From positions 46,431-110,430 of the forward strand of contig JAFIEO010000021.1 of NCBI GenBank assembly GCA_020832445.1: a stretch of DNA of 64,000 nt. Direction: 5' to 3'. The translations under genes were made by a program, and so were the position numbers. Below the pieces are notes generated by a model. That model did not search any database and was not told where the DNA came from. It worked only from the letters and a program-made list of their open reading frames with translations. Positions 1 through 7,845 of this stretch are shown here, one piece after another (position 1 is the first letter of the stretch; the number at the start of each line of letters is the position of its first letter). The stretch comes from Paracoccaceae bacterium (lineage in GTDB: Bacteria; Pseudomonadota; Alphaproteobacteria; Rhodobacterales; Rhodobacteraceae).

Positions 1-821
1 CGGTTCATGATCTGAAGACAACGCATCTTGAGTTGTCGAATGAAGTGCGCGAAAGGCGACTTGCCGTCGAGCGGCTTGAACAGACCCAGCGCGAACTGGT
101 TCAGGCGGGTAAAATGGCAGCCCTTGGCCAGATGTCTGCCGCCATCAGCCATGAGATCAACCAGCCCCTTGCCGCCATGCAGCACCGGCTTCATGGTTTG
201 CGACAGGCCCATGCGGAAACAGGGCCGGCATTAGACCGCATAGAGGCGCTGATGCGCCGGATCACGCGAACGATAAATCATTTGCGCCGAATTGCCCGCC
301 GGGCAGAATACCGGCGTGATACTGTTTGTATGCGCGAGCCGCTGAACGCCGTTCTGGACCTGCTGGCACATCGTTTGAAAGAAACCGGCGCCAGCATTCA
401 TATTGCTGGGAATGTCAACGAAATGCGCGTTGAAGGGGACGAGATTCTGATCGAGCAGGTCTTGCTGAACATTCTGTCCAATGCGCTGGATTCGGTCGAG
501 GAAGCGGATGGCGGGGACGGTCGCATTGTCGTCGCGCGCAAGGCCGATTCCGGTGCTGTTTTGTCAATCACAGATAACGGGGTTGGCCTGCGCGGCCTGA
601 GTGGCGCTGCATTGATAGACCCATTTTTTACCACTAAAGACGTTGGCAAGGGCCTTGGTCTGGGATTATCCATCGTGTTCAATGTGATGCAGGACATGGG
701 CGGGCATCTTAGCATCATGGCGGGGGACAAAGGGGGGGCAAAAGTGCTGTTGCGCTTTCGTCAGGGCGGGGGAGAGTGTGGAAATGACGCGCAAAATGAC
801 GGTAATGCTGATCGAGGATGA
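1..821 (+). CDS. DctB-like sensor histidine kinase, C-terminal part
   Basis: The gene enters from the left edge in an open frame (no start is visible), so only the cytoplasmic kinase half is present. A short helical linker leads into the H-box AAISHEINQPLAAM, whose histidine is the expected autophosphorylation site. It is followed by an N-box (LLNILSNALDSV), the G1 motif TDNGVGL, the F-box DPFFTTK and the G2 run GKGLGLGLSI. This set and spacing are typical of the DctB/NtrB group of membrane sensors for dicarboxylates and other solutes. The stop lies inside the next gene (38-base overlap with the response regulator), so the two form a co-translated two-component pair. The input domain is outside the window, so the ligand cannot be read; the downstream importer and phosphatases suggest an organic phosphate. 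Confidence 0.9.
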   Translation, partial: VHDLKTTHLELSNEVRERRLAVERLEQTQRELVQAGKMAALGQMSAAISHEINQPLAAMQHRLHGLRQAHAETGPALDRIEALMRRITRTINHLRRIARRAEYRRDTVCMREPLNAVLDLLAHRLKETGASIHIAGNVNEMRVEGDEILIEQVLLNILSNALDSVEEADGGDGRIVVARKADSGAVLSITDNGVGLRGLSGAALIDPFFTTKDVGKGLGLGLSIVFNVMQDMGGHLSIMAGDKGGAKVLLRFRQGGGECGNDAQNDGNADRG

Positions 822-2082
822 TCAAGACCTGCGCGAGGCAACCTGCGAAACGCTGACGGGCGCCGCCTTTTCTGTCCACGCATTCGGACATGCACAGGCG
901 GCACTGGACACCCTGAATACCATCGCGCCCGATGTAATCCTGTGCGATATGCGCCTGCCCGGAATGTCGGGACTGGACCTGCTGGATGTCGTGCGCCAGC
1001 AGGCCCCCGATATTCCCTTTGTGCTGATTACCGGACATGGTGATGTGGGCAGCGCGCTTCGTGCCATGCGGGCGGGCGCGCATGATTTTCTGGAAAAGCC
1101 CTGCCAGCCCGAACTGGTCATCGATATCTTGCGGCGTGCTGTTGCCATGCGCAGGCTTTCGCAGGAAAACGAGGCGCTGCGCGACAGGCTTGCAAGCACA
1201 ATTGCCCCCGAAGACCGGCTGCTTGGCAAGGCACCTGTCATGGCAGACCTGCGCAGGCGGGTGGCTGCGCTGGGTGGTTTGCAGGTTGATTTATTGATTG
1301 CGGGCGAAACGGGCACTGGCAAGGAACTGGTTGCGCGCGTCCTGCACGCCATTTCTGCGCGGCGCAAGGGGCCGTTTGTGGCTGTGAATTGCGGCGCGCT
1401 GAACCCGGCAGAAATTGATCGCGACCTGTTCGGGGACGCATCTGTTATGGGACGGGTGGCGCGCGCGGCGGGTGGCACGCTGTATCTTGACGAACTGGAA
1501 GCCATGCCAGAGGCTTTGCAGGTGCGTTTGCTAAGGGTTGTGGATGCACGCGAAATATCACCGCTTGGACTGCCGCCACAGAAGCTTGATCTGCGCATTC
1601 TGGGAAGTGTCAAAGGGGACCCGTCGCAGCTTGTTGCGCAAGGGAAGCTGCGTGCCGATCTGTTTCACCGTTTCAATGCGGGGGCGCTGCGCCTGCCACC
1701 CCTGCGCGAGCGCACTGGTGATGCGGAAATGTTGCTGGAGCATTTTGTCGCCGAGGCCGCAGAACGCCATGACCTGCCGGTGCCCGACATCTCCACCGTG
1801 CTGCGCAGGCAAGCAGGCTGGTATGCGTGGCCCGGCAATGTCAGGGAGGTGCGAACAGTTGCAGAGCGTCTGGTAATCGGCCTGGACATCTCGCTTGAAG
1901 AGGCGATGGAAGAGCGCGCGGTTGTGTCCGAAGGGTTTGATGCTGCCATGGAAGGCTTCGAATCGCGCCTGCTTCAGGCCGCTTTATTGCAGGTGGGGGG
2001 GCGGAAAAATGACGCCGCTGCGCTTTTGGGGATACCCAGAAAACGCCTTTATTTGCGCCTGCGCCATCACGGGTTGGGGTGA
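784..2082 (+). CDS. DctD-like response regulator lacking the GAFTGA loop
   Basis: A response regulator of about 432 residues: receiver domain (residues 1-120, phosphoacceptor D55 in ILCDMRLPG, conserved lysine in LEKPCQ), AAA+ domain (Walker A GETGTGKE, Walker B GGTLYLDELE) and a C-terminal Fis-type helix-turn-helix (GGRKNDAAALLGIPRKRL). In sigma54 activators the segment after ELFG carries the GAFTGA loop that touches sigma54. Here DLFGDAS runs almost directly into GRVARAAGGTLYLDE, so the loop is absent, as in Rhodobacter capsulatus NtrC and HupR, which work with the housekeeping polymerase. ATG 784 is preferred over GTG 778 because GGGGAG ends 9 bases before it but only 3 before the GTG. It probably controls the importer operon that follows. 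Confidence 0.9.
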   Translation: MTRKMTVMLIEDDQDLREATCETLTGAAFSVHAFGHAQAALDTLNTIAPDVILCDMRLPGMSGLDLLDVVRQQAPDIPFVLITGHGDVGSALRAMRAGAHDFLEKPCQPELVIDILRRAVAMRRLSQENEALRDRLASTIAPEDRLLGKAPVMADLRRRVAALGGLQVDLLIAGETGTGKELVARVLHAISARRKGPFVAVNCGALNPAEIDRDLFGDASVMGRVARAAGGTLYLDELEAMPEALQVRLLRVVDAREISPLGLPPQKLDLRILGSVKGDPSQLVAQGKLRADLFHRFNAGALRLPPLRERTGDAEMLLEHFVAEAAERHDLPVPDISTVLRRQAGWYAWPGNVREVRTVAERLVIGLDISLEEAMEERAVVSEGFDAAMEGFESRLLQAALLQVGGRKNDAAALLGIPRKRLYLRLRHHGLG

Positions 2083-2084
2083 AT

Positions 2085-2123
2085 GGGTCGTATCTGACCC
2101 ATTTGAAGGGTCAGGAATGACCC
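2085..2123 (+). promoter_or_regulatory. Tandem palindromes GGGTC-N6-GACCC, likely regulator sites
   Basis: Two copies of the palindrome GGGTC-N6-GACCC lie at 2085-2100 and 2108-2123, with different 6-base spacers (GTATCT and AGGAAT) and centres 23 bases apart, about two helical turns. They begin 3 bases after the regulator stop codon and lie about 110-150 bases upstream of the binding-protein start. Conserved arms with diverged spacers are what a dimeric activator site looks like. The second copy is followed by a run of A, not T, so it is not an intrinsic terminator for the plus strand. I infer these are the binding sites of the upstream response regulator. Confidence 0.6.
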
Positions 2124-2147
2124 AAAAAAATTAATAAAAACATATGT

Positions 2148-2176
2148 TTGCAACTTTTTTTGGCATTGCGCATAGT
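2148..2176 (+). promoter_or_regulatory. Candidate sigma70-type promoter of the importer operon
   Basis: TTGCAA (2148-2153) and CATAGT (2171-2176) each match the -35 and -10 consensus at four of six positions and are separated by exactly 17 bases. No -24/-12 pair (GG and GC twelve bases apart in the right context) is visible between 2124 and 2234. Transcription would start near 2183, with the tandem palindromes centred at roughly -90 and -67. The leader holds a 7-base inverted repeat (GCATTGC/GCAATGC, 2183-2202). A housekeeping promoter fits the missing GAFTGA loop of the regulator. Confidence 0.4.
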
Positions 2177-2234
2177 GACTGTGCATTGCGAGGAGGCAAT
2201 GCGCACCCTGACTTTCAGGCCAAGGGAGGGCCCC

Positions 2235-3554
2235 GTGAAAAAACTTATGTTTACAACCGCGCTTGCGCTGGTTTCCAGTGCTGCCGCGCAGGCGGATACT
2301 GTTGTCGTCGTGACATCGTTTCCCCAGGATCTGACCAATCCGTTCAAGGCCGCATTTGAAGCGGCGCACCCGGAACACACGCTTGAAGTGGTAAGCCGCA
2401 ACACCAATGCGTCCGTGGCTTACTTGCAGGAAACCCGCAGTTCCAACACCACAGATCTGTTCTGGGCCTCGGCGCCCGATGCGTTTGAGGTGCTGAAATC
2501 CGAAGGGTTGCTGGCCAATGTCGGGATCAGTGTCGATGGTATCCCCGATGCAGTGGGCGGCTATCCGATCAATGACCCGGACGGGTATTATTACGGCTTT
2601 GCCGCGTCCGGCTACGGGATCATGTACAACACACGGTATGTGGCAGCAAATAATCTGCCCGTCGCGCAGGAATGGGATGACCTGATGCGCGCGGAATATA
2701 ACGGGCATGTGGCGATGTCTTCGCCCTCGCGTTCGGGCACGACCCACCTGACCGTGGAAACCCTGCTGCAAGGTGATGGCTGGGAAGAAGGCTGGGCCAA
2801 GTGGAAATGGATCGCGGGAAACATGAACACGGTGACCGAACGCAGCTTTGGTGTGCCTGATGCTGTGAATTCCGGATCTACCGGTTTCGGGATCGTGATT
2901 GATTTCTTTGGTCTTGCGTCAAACGCATCGGGTTTTCCGGTCGAACTGGTGTATCCAAGTCTGACCGCGATTGTTCCGGCAAATATTGGCATCGTTGAAA
3001 ACGCACCCAATGCGCAGGGTGCGCAGGATTTCGTGGAATTCGTGCTGTCCCCGGAAGGCCAGCAAGTGCTGTTGAATCCCGCAATCATGCGTCTGCCTGT
3101 GAACCCAGAGGTGTATGCAGACGTGCCTGAAGGGTTTCCGAACCCGTTTTCGGAAGATTTTGCGCCGGGGGCGATTGCCTTTGATGTCGATATATCGGGC
3201 GCGCGCTACAACCTTGTAAATTCGATGTTTGACGTGATGATCACCTACCGGCTGAATGATCTGCGCGCCGCGGTTGCGGCTGTTCAGGCCGCTGAAGCCG
3301 TGCATGCGGACAGCGACAATGCAGAAGCGCTGGAACTGATCGCAGAAGCCCGCGCATTGGTCGAAGCACTGCCCATCACCGAAGAGCAATCGCTGGACCC
3401 CGCTTTTGCCGGTGTATTCCAGATTTCGCGCAGAAGTGCGGACATCGCTGTTGTCGGCCGGCAGGCCGAAGTTGAACAGGCATGGGATGGTTTCACCGTC
3501 GCCAACTATGCGAAAGCCAAGGAACTGGCTGACCGCGCAGCGGCTATGCGCTGA
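2235..3554 (+). CDS. ABC importer solute-binding protein (AfuA/FbpA-like)
   Basis: A periplasmic binding protein of 439 residues with a signal peptide (KKLMFTTALALVSSAAAQA, cleavage near residue 20). GTG 2235 is chosen because GGGAGG sits 6-11 bases upstream and the signal peptide begins exactly there; the frame is open further upstream but without a leader. The mature start (VVVVTSFPQDLTNPFKAAFE) is that of the iron/phosphonate/sugar-phosphate group of type II binding proteins. The last 110 residues form an extra, helix-rich, alanine-rich tail not needed for the binding fold. The two-component system upstream and the phosphatases downstream favour a phosphorylated ligand, as in the AfuABC sugar-phosphate importer, over ferric iron. 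Confidence 0.85.
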   Translation: MKKLMFTTALALVSSAAAQADTVVVVTSFPQDLTNPFKAAFEAAHPEHTLEVVSRNTNASVAYLQETRSSNTTDLFWASAPDAFEVLKSEGLLANVGISVDGIPDAVGGYPINDPDGYYYGFAASGYGIMYNTRYVAANNLPVAQEWDDLMRAEYNGHVAMSSPSRSGTTHLTVETLLQGDGWEEGWAKWKWIAGNMNTVTERSFGVPDAVNSGSTGFGIVIDFFGLASNASGFPVELVYPSLTAIVPANIGIVENAPNAQGAQDFVEFVLSPEGQQVLLNPAIMRLPVNPEVYADVPEGFPNPFSEDFAPGAIAFDVDISGARYNLVNSMFDVMITYRLNDLRAAVAAVQAAEAVHADSDNAEALELIAEARALVEALPITEEQSLDPAFAGVFQISRRSADIAVVGRQAEVEQAWDGFTVANYAKAKELADRAAAMR

Positions 3555-3560
3555 ACCTTC

Positions 3561-3586
3561 TGCCCGCCCTGAAATACGGGCGGGCA
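3561..3586 (+). promoter_or_regulatory. Stem-loop between binding-protein and permease genes
   Basis: A perfect 9-base inverted repeat (TGCCCGCCC at 3561-3569, GGGCGGGCA at 3578-3586) with an 8-base loop starts 7 bases after the binding-protein stop. It has no T-run, so it more likely protects the upstream mRNA 3' end or partly attenuates than terminates. The same arrangement recurs at 17343, 33707 and 57649. Confidence 0.6.
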
Positions 3587-3608
3587 TCACTAGCCCAGGG
3601 AAAAAATC

Positions 3609-5348
3609 ATGTCAGATATGCCACAACCGGCCCGCGGTGCCGGACGTTTCACGCTGTTCCCCCGCCTGTCCGGTGTCGCAATTACAGGTATCTTGATTGC
3701 GATCTTTCTGATGGCGTTTCTGGTCCTTCCGGTCATTCAGGTGATCTATGTTGCGTTTCTGGACGCACAGACCGGGGCAATGACGCTTCAGAACTTCCGT
3801 GATTTCTTCAACACATCGCTGTTTCGCGAAAGTTTTGTGAACTCGTTCTATGTGTCGGCCATGTCGGTGGTGTTTGCGACAATTATCGCCTTGCCGCTGG
3901 CTTATATCACGACGCGTTTCAATTTTGCGGGCACTGCGATTATTCAATCGCTCGGGTTTATTCCGCTGATCATGCCGCCTTTCGTCGGTGCTGTCGCGAT
4001 GAGTCTGCTTTTCGGGCGCAACGGAACAGTCAACTTGTTGCTGGATCAGTATTTCGGCTTCAAGGTGCCCTTCATGGAAGGGTTGAATGGCGTGATATTC
4101 GTGCAGTCGATCCACTATTTTCCATTCATTCTGATCAACCTGTCAGCGTCACTTCGCAATATCGACCGGTCCATGGAAGAAGCTGCGCAGAACCTTGGGT
4201 CATCGGGTATGCGCATGTTCCGGCGCATCGTGTTTCCATTGGCCATGCCCGGCTATCTGGCCGGTGCCGCTTTGGTGTTCATCAAGGTGTTTGACGATCT
4301 GGGAACGCCGTTGTTGTTGAACGTCAACACGATGCTGGCCCCGCAGGCTTACTTACGCATCACGGGCGTCGGCATCAATGATCCGATGGGTTATGTGATA
4401 TCCTTCATTTTGGTCGCCTTCTCGATCTTTGCGCTTTGGACATCTTTTCTGTTCATGCGCGGCAAGGATTACGCGACCGTGCAAAAGGGCGGGGGCGGGC
4501 TGTCAAAGCGTGATCTTGCCCCGCGCGAGAAACTGGTCGCATGGGCCGTTATCCTGTTCATTCTGGCGCTGGTTCTGGCCCCGCATTTCGGTCTGATGCT
4601 GCTGGCATTTGGCACGATATGGTCATTTTCACCACTTCCCGACGGGTTCACGTTGCAGCATTTCGGAACTGTTTTCACGCAGTCATCGCAATATATCTGG
4701 AACACGATCCTTTATGCGGGGTCGGCGGCCATTATCGATGTCATCCTTGGCGTCGCCATCGCCTATATCGTGCTGCGCACCGGGCTGATCGGGCGCAAGT
4801 GGCTTGACTATATGGCCACGGCAGCGCTTGCGGTGCCCGGTGTGGTTCTGGGTATCGGGTATCTGCGCATGTTCCATGGGGTTCAGTTGCCCTTCGGACT
4901 TGGCCAGATGTCAAGTTTCTGGGGGCTGATCATTGTGGCACTGGCGGTGCGGCGCCTGCCATATGCGCTGCGGGCGTGCATGGCTGCCCTGCAACAGGTT
5001 GCCCTGTCGCTGGAAGAAGCCGCCGAAAGCCTTGGCGCGAATAAATCCAGCACTGTGCGGCGCATCGTGGTGCCGCTGATGACGGGGGGGATTCTTGCCG
5101 GGTTTGTCACCAGTTTTGCGACTGCGGCTGTGGAATTGTCTGCAACGATCATGCTGGTGGGCAGGGCATCTGACGCGCCGCTCGCCTATGGGATCTACCT
5201 GTATATGCAATCACCCGCGGGGCGCGGGGCAGGTGCGGCACTTGGCATTCTGGCCGTCGTTATTGTGGCGCTGGGCACCTACCTGTCGCAGCGCATCATC
5301 GAAAAAGACCGAAACCGCCGGGCTTCTGCCCCGGGCGCAGAGCAATAA
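3609..5348 (+). CDS. ABC importer permease, fused two-domain type (FbpB/AfuB-like)
   Basis: A 579-residue inner-membrane permease with about 12 membrane segments, made of two fused permease domains. Each half has its own ATPase-docking EAA loop: EEAAQNLGSSGMRMFRRIV with PLAMPG in the first half and EEAAESLGANKSSTVRRIV with PLMTGG in the second. This double layout and length are usual for FbpB/AfuB/PhnU-type importers. The gene lies between the binding protein and the ATPase and is followed by the ATPase after 11 bases, so the three form one transporter. Confidence 0.9.
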   Translation: MSDMPQPARGAGRFTLFPRLSGVAITGILIAIFLMAFLVLPVIQVIYVAFLDAQTGAMTLQNFRDFFNTSLFRESFVNSFYVSAMSVVFATIIALPLAYITTRFNFAGTAIIQSLGFIPLIMPPFVGAVAMSLLFGRNGTVNLLLDQYFGFKVPFMEGLNGVIFVQSIHYFPFILINLSASLRNIDRSMEEAAQNLGSSGMRMFRRIVFPLAMPGYLAGAALVFIKVFDDLGTPLLLNVNTMLAPQAYLRITGVGINDPMGYVISFILVAFSIFALWTSFLFMRGKDYATVQKGGGGLSKRDLAPREKLVAWAVILFILALVLAPHFGLMLLAFGTIWSFSPLPDGFTLQHFGTVFTQSSQYIWNTILYAGSAAIIDVILGVAIAYIVLRTGLIGRKWLDYMATAALAVPGVVLGIGYLRMFHGVQLPFGLGQMSSFWGLIIVALAVRRLPYALRACMAALQQVALSLEEAAESLGANKSSTVRRIVVPLMTGGILAGFVTSFATAAVELSATIMLVGRASDAPLAYGIYLYMQSPAGRGAGAALGILAVVIVALGTYLSQRIIEKDRNRRASAPGAEQ

Positions 5349-5359
5349 GGAAAAACGCC

Positions 5360-6397
5360 ATGAAAAAAGCTGGCATCCGCATTGAGAACCTTCACCTGTC
5401 CTTTGGCGATACAACCGTTCTGGCCGGGATAGATATGGAGATCCACCCCGGTGAATTCTTTGCCTTTCTTGGGCCGTCGGGTTCAGGGAAATCCACGCTT
5501 CTGCGCGCCATTGCAGGGTTCGGGCCGCGCCCGAAGGGGCGTATCCTGATAGATGGAAAGGATATTGCAGATCTGCCACCGTGGAAGCGCAACGTTGGCA
5601 TGGTGTTCCAATCCTATGCGCTGTGGCCGCATATGACCGTGCGCCAGAACGTAGCGTTCGGGCTGGAAGAACGCCGCATGCCGCGCGCCCAGATTGGCCC
5701 GAAGGTCGAGGCCGCGCTGGAGTTGGTGGGATTGTTGCATCTGGCTGAACGCATGCCGTCGCAATTGTCTGGCGGGCAGCAACAACGGGTTGCGCTTGCT
5801 AGAACCGTGGCAATCGAGCCGCAGGTGTTGCTGCTGGATGAACCCTTGTCGAACCTTGATGCGGCCTTGCGCGTCCAGATGCGGCGCGAACTTTTGTCAC
5901 TTCAGCGCAAACTGGGTCTGACAACAATTTTCGTGACGCATGACCAGGAAGAAGCAAACACCACATCAGACCGTATGGCGGTGCTGGATGGGGGGGTTAT
6001 TCAACAGATCGGCACCCCACAAGAACTTTACGATACGCCGGTCAACGGCTTTGTCGCGGGGTTCTTGGGAACCGCGAATGTGCTGTCGGGGCATATGAAT
6101 GACGGGTGCTTCGTGACCAAAGGTGGCAACCGGCTGGCCGTTGACAACTACAGGGACAGCGCGCGCCGTATCGTGCTGCGCCCGCAAAGTGTTTCCCTGA
6201 CCGAAGAAAAGCTTGGGTCCATAGCTGGGAAAGTCACCCACCGCGAGTTTCTGGGCAGCCAGATCCGCTATCTTGTAGGAACCGCAGATGGCGAGATTAT
6301 CGTGGATACCTTGCATCATGCGGGGCAGTCCGGGCATGCGATTGGTGCTGATGTCATGCTGATGATCGACAGCCAAAGCGCGTCATTGCTGGACTGA
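5360..6397 (+). CDS. ABC importer ATP-binding protein (FbpC/AfuC-like)
   Basis: A 345-residue ATPase with Walker A GPSGSGKST, Q-loop MVFQSYALWPH, signature LSGGQQQRVALAR, Walker B VLLLDEPLSNLD and H-loop VTHDQEEA. About 110 residues after the ATPase core form the TOBE-type regulatory domain usual in the PotA/FbpC family. It energises the permease encoded just upstream. The next gene starts 2 bases after its stop, so the phosphatase genes belong to the same transcript. Confidence 0.9.
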   Translation: MKKAGIRIENLHLSFGDTTVLAGIDMEIHPGEFFAFLGPSGSGKSTLLRAIAGFGPRPKGRILIDGKDIADLPPWKRNVGMVFQSYALWPHMTVRQNVAFGLEERRMPRAQIGPKVEAALELVGLLHLAERMPSQLSGGQQQRVALARTVAIEPQVLLLDEPLSNLDAALRVQMRRELLSLQRKLGLTTIFVTHDQEEANTTSDRMAVLDGGVIQQIGTPQELYDTPVNGFVAGFLGTANVLSGHMNDGCFVTKGGNRLAVDNYRDSARRIVLRPQSVSLTEEKLGSIAGKVTHREFLGSQIRYLVGTADGEIIVDTLHHAGQSGHAIGADVMLMIDSQSASLLD

Positions 6398-6399
6398 AC

Positions 6400-6963
6400 A
6401 TGGCAGCGCTTTGGTTCATAAGGCATTTCCGGACCCCGTGGAATGCAGAGGGTCGCTTGCAGGGCCGGCGTGATATTGCGCTGGATGAGCCGCTGTGCAG
6501 CGGTGATCAGGCCGCGCTTGCGCATAATCTGTCGGCGCTTGACGGAATGGTGTTCGCCGAAGTCTGGACATCGCCCCTGAAACGGGCGCGACAGACCGCA
6601 GCGCTTCATGGTCATCACACCGCCCTGTCGCAAGAGGCGCTGCTGGAACTTGATTTCGGCCCGTGGGAAGGGCGCACATGGACAGAGCTTCACGCCGCCC
6701 ACCCGGATCATTGGAAAACCTCGCCCGGCAAGCTGCCGCTGGGCGAGCCGTTTGATGCGTTCGAACAGCGCGTAAGTGCAACGCTGAACGCTGTCTGGAA
6801 CCGGTCCGGCCCACCGGTTCTGGCGTTTGGTCACGGGGCTTGGGCAAATTGCGCACAGGCCGTCATGGCAGGTGCAGCGGCGTCCAGAATGAATGAATGG
6901 AATACCAGCAATGGCGCGCTTGTTGTGCTGCGCCCCGCGTCAATCAGAAAGGCCCTTCCATGA
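6400..6963 (+). CDS. Histidine phosphatase superfamily protein
   Basis: A 187-residue cytoplasmic enzyme of the phosphoglycerate-mutase-like histidine phosphatase fold. The N-terminal motif reads IRHFRTPWNAEGRLQGRRD; family members normally have RHGxTxxN, so the catalytic histidine and the TxxN part are kept but the glycine is phenylalanine. The acid region (LDFGPWEGRTW) and the second histidine (FGHGAW) are present. It follows the importer ATPase by 2 bases and overlaps the HAD gene by ATGA. I infer it dephosphorylates the imported compound or a product of it; the exact substrate is not visible. Confidence 0.8.
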   Translation: MAALWFIRHFRTPWNAEGRLQGRRDIALDEPLCSGDQAALAHNLSALDGMVFAEVWTSPLKRARQTAALHGHHTALSQEALLELDFGPWEGRTWTELHAAHPDHWKTSPGKLPLGEPFDAFEQRVSATLNAVWNRSGPPVLAFGHGAWANCAQAVMAGAAASRMNEWNTSNGALVVLRPASIRKALP

Positions 6964-7664
6964 CAGCAATCGTATTTGACCTTGACGGCACACTGATTGA
7001 CAGCGTTCCTGACATCCACAATGCAGCGGTGCGGATGCTTGCAGACGAAGGGCGTGCCCCGCTGGATATGGCCAAGATACGCAGTTTCATCGGCAATGGC
7101 GTGCCCGCTCTTATCTCGAAGATCATGAATGAAATCGATGAGAACCCCGAAGATCATGCGCGCCATGCCATTCTGGAGCAGTGCTTTATGCGGCATTATA
7201 TGGCCGCGCCCGCGGTGCTGGGCCGTCCATTCGACAATGTGCAAAACGCATTGGAAGCGCTGACGGGAACGGGTTTCAAACTTGCAGTTTGCACAAACAA
7301 GCCAGAGGGAATTGCCAGACAGATACTTCAGGATCTTGGTATCGACTCATATTTCAAAACTGTGATCGGGGGCGATAGCCTGTCTGTGCGAAAGCCCGAC
7401 CCGGCGCCGTTACAGGCGGCAATCAATCAAGCGGGTGCCAAAACGGCAATCTATGTGGGCGACAGCGAAGTTGATAGTGAAACTGCCTTGGCCGCAAATG
7501 TGCCGTTTGTTCTGTTTACGCAAGGGTATCGAAAGGGTCCGATAAGCGAAATCCACCATGAAGCCGCATTCCCGGATTTCACGCAGTTGCAAGGTATCAT
7601 CCAGACGCTGCGGGATAATGTGTCCGGCCACCGCGATGACAGCACACTTCCCCGCAGAAGTTAG
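6960..7664 (+). CDS. HAD-family phosphatase, phosphoglycolate-phosphatase-like
   Basis: A 234-residue HAD hydrolase with all four motifs: motif I DLDGTLIDS (nucleophile D plus the +2 D), motif II VCTNKPEG, motif III lysine in VRKPDPAP and motif IV VGDSEVDSE. The helical cap between motifs I and II and the overall match point to the Gph/phosphoglycolate phosphatase group. The start ATG 6960 overlaps the histidine-phosphatase stop (ATGA), so the two are co-translated. Two phosphatases after one importer suggest stepwise removal of phosphate, or different phosphate positions. It is the last gene of the operon. Confidence 0.85.
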   Translation: MTAIVFDLDGTLIDSVPDIHNAAVRMLADEGRAPLDMAKIRSFIGNGVPALISKIMNEIDENPEDHARHAILEQCFMRHYMAAPAVLGRPFDNVQNALEALTGTGFKLAVCTNKPEGIARQILQDLGIDSYFKTVIGGDSLSVRKPDPAPLQAAINQAGAKTAIYVGDSEVDSETALAANVPFVLFTQGYRKGPISEIHHEAAFPDFTQLQGIIQTLRDNVSGHRDDSTLPRRS

Positions 7665-7845
7665 GGAACAAAGTTGCAGGTGCAACCGGCCTGCTGTTAT
7701 GTGGGTATGCCGTCCCTGAGGCATACTGGCCGTGTGCCCTGTAATCTGGAGAGAGCAATTGCCAAGCTGGATCGAATCCCTTTAAGACCTGCACGCCCAT
7801 TACGGACAACCCGCAGAGGCATCGCAGATCAAGGTCACGCAGTTC

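Noticed and set aside
822..1613. Long minus-strand frame inside the response regulator
   Set aside because: Serine/arginine-rich antisense composition typical of a GC-rich shadow frame; the plus-strand product has clear domains.
2101..2140. Hairpin plus A-run read as a terminator of the response-regulator gene
   Set aside because: The run is A on the plus strand, so it cannot act as an intrinsic terminator in the gene direction, and the dyad is one of two matched copies, better explained as an operator.
2150..2234. Sigma54 -24/-12 promoter for the importer operon
   Set aside because: No GG/GC pair with the correct 10-base spacing and context is present, and the regulator lacks the sigma54-contact loop.
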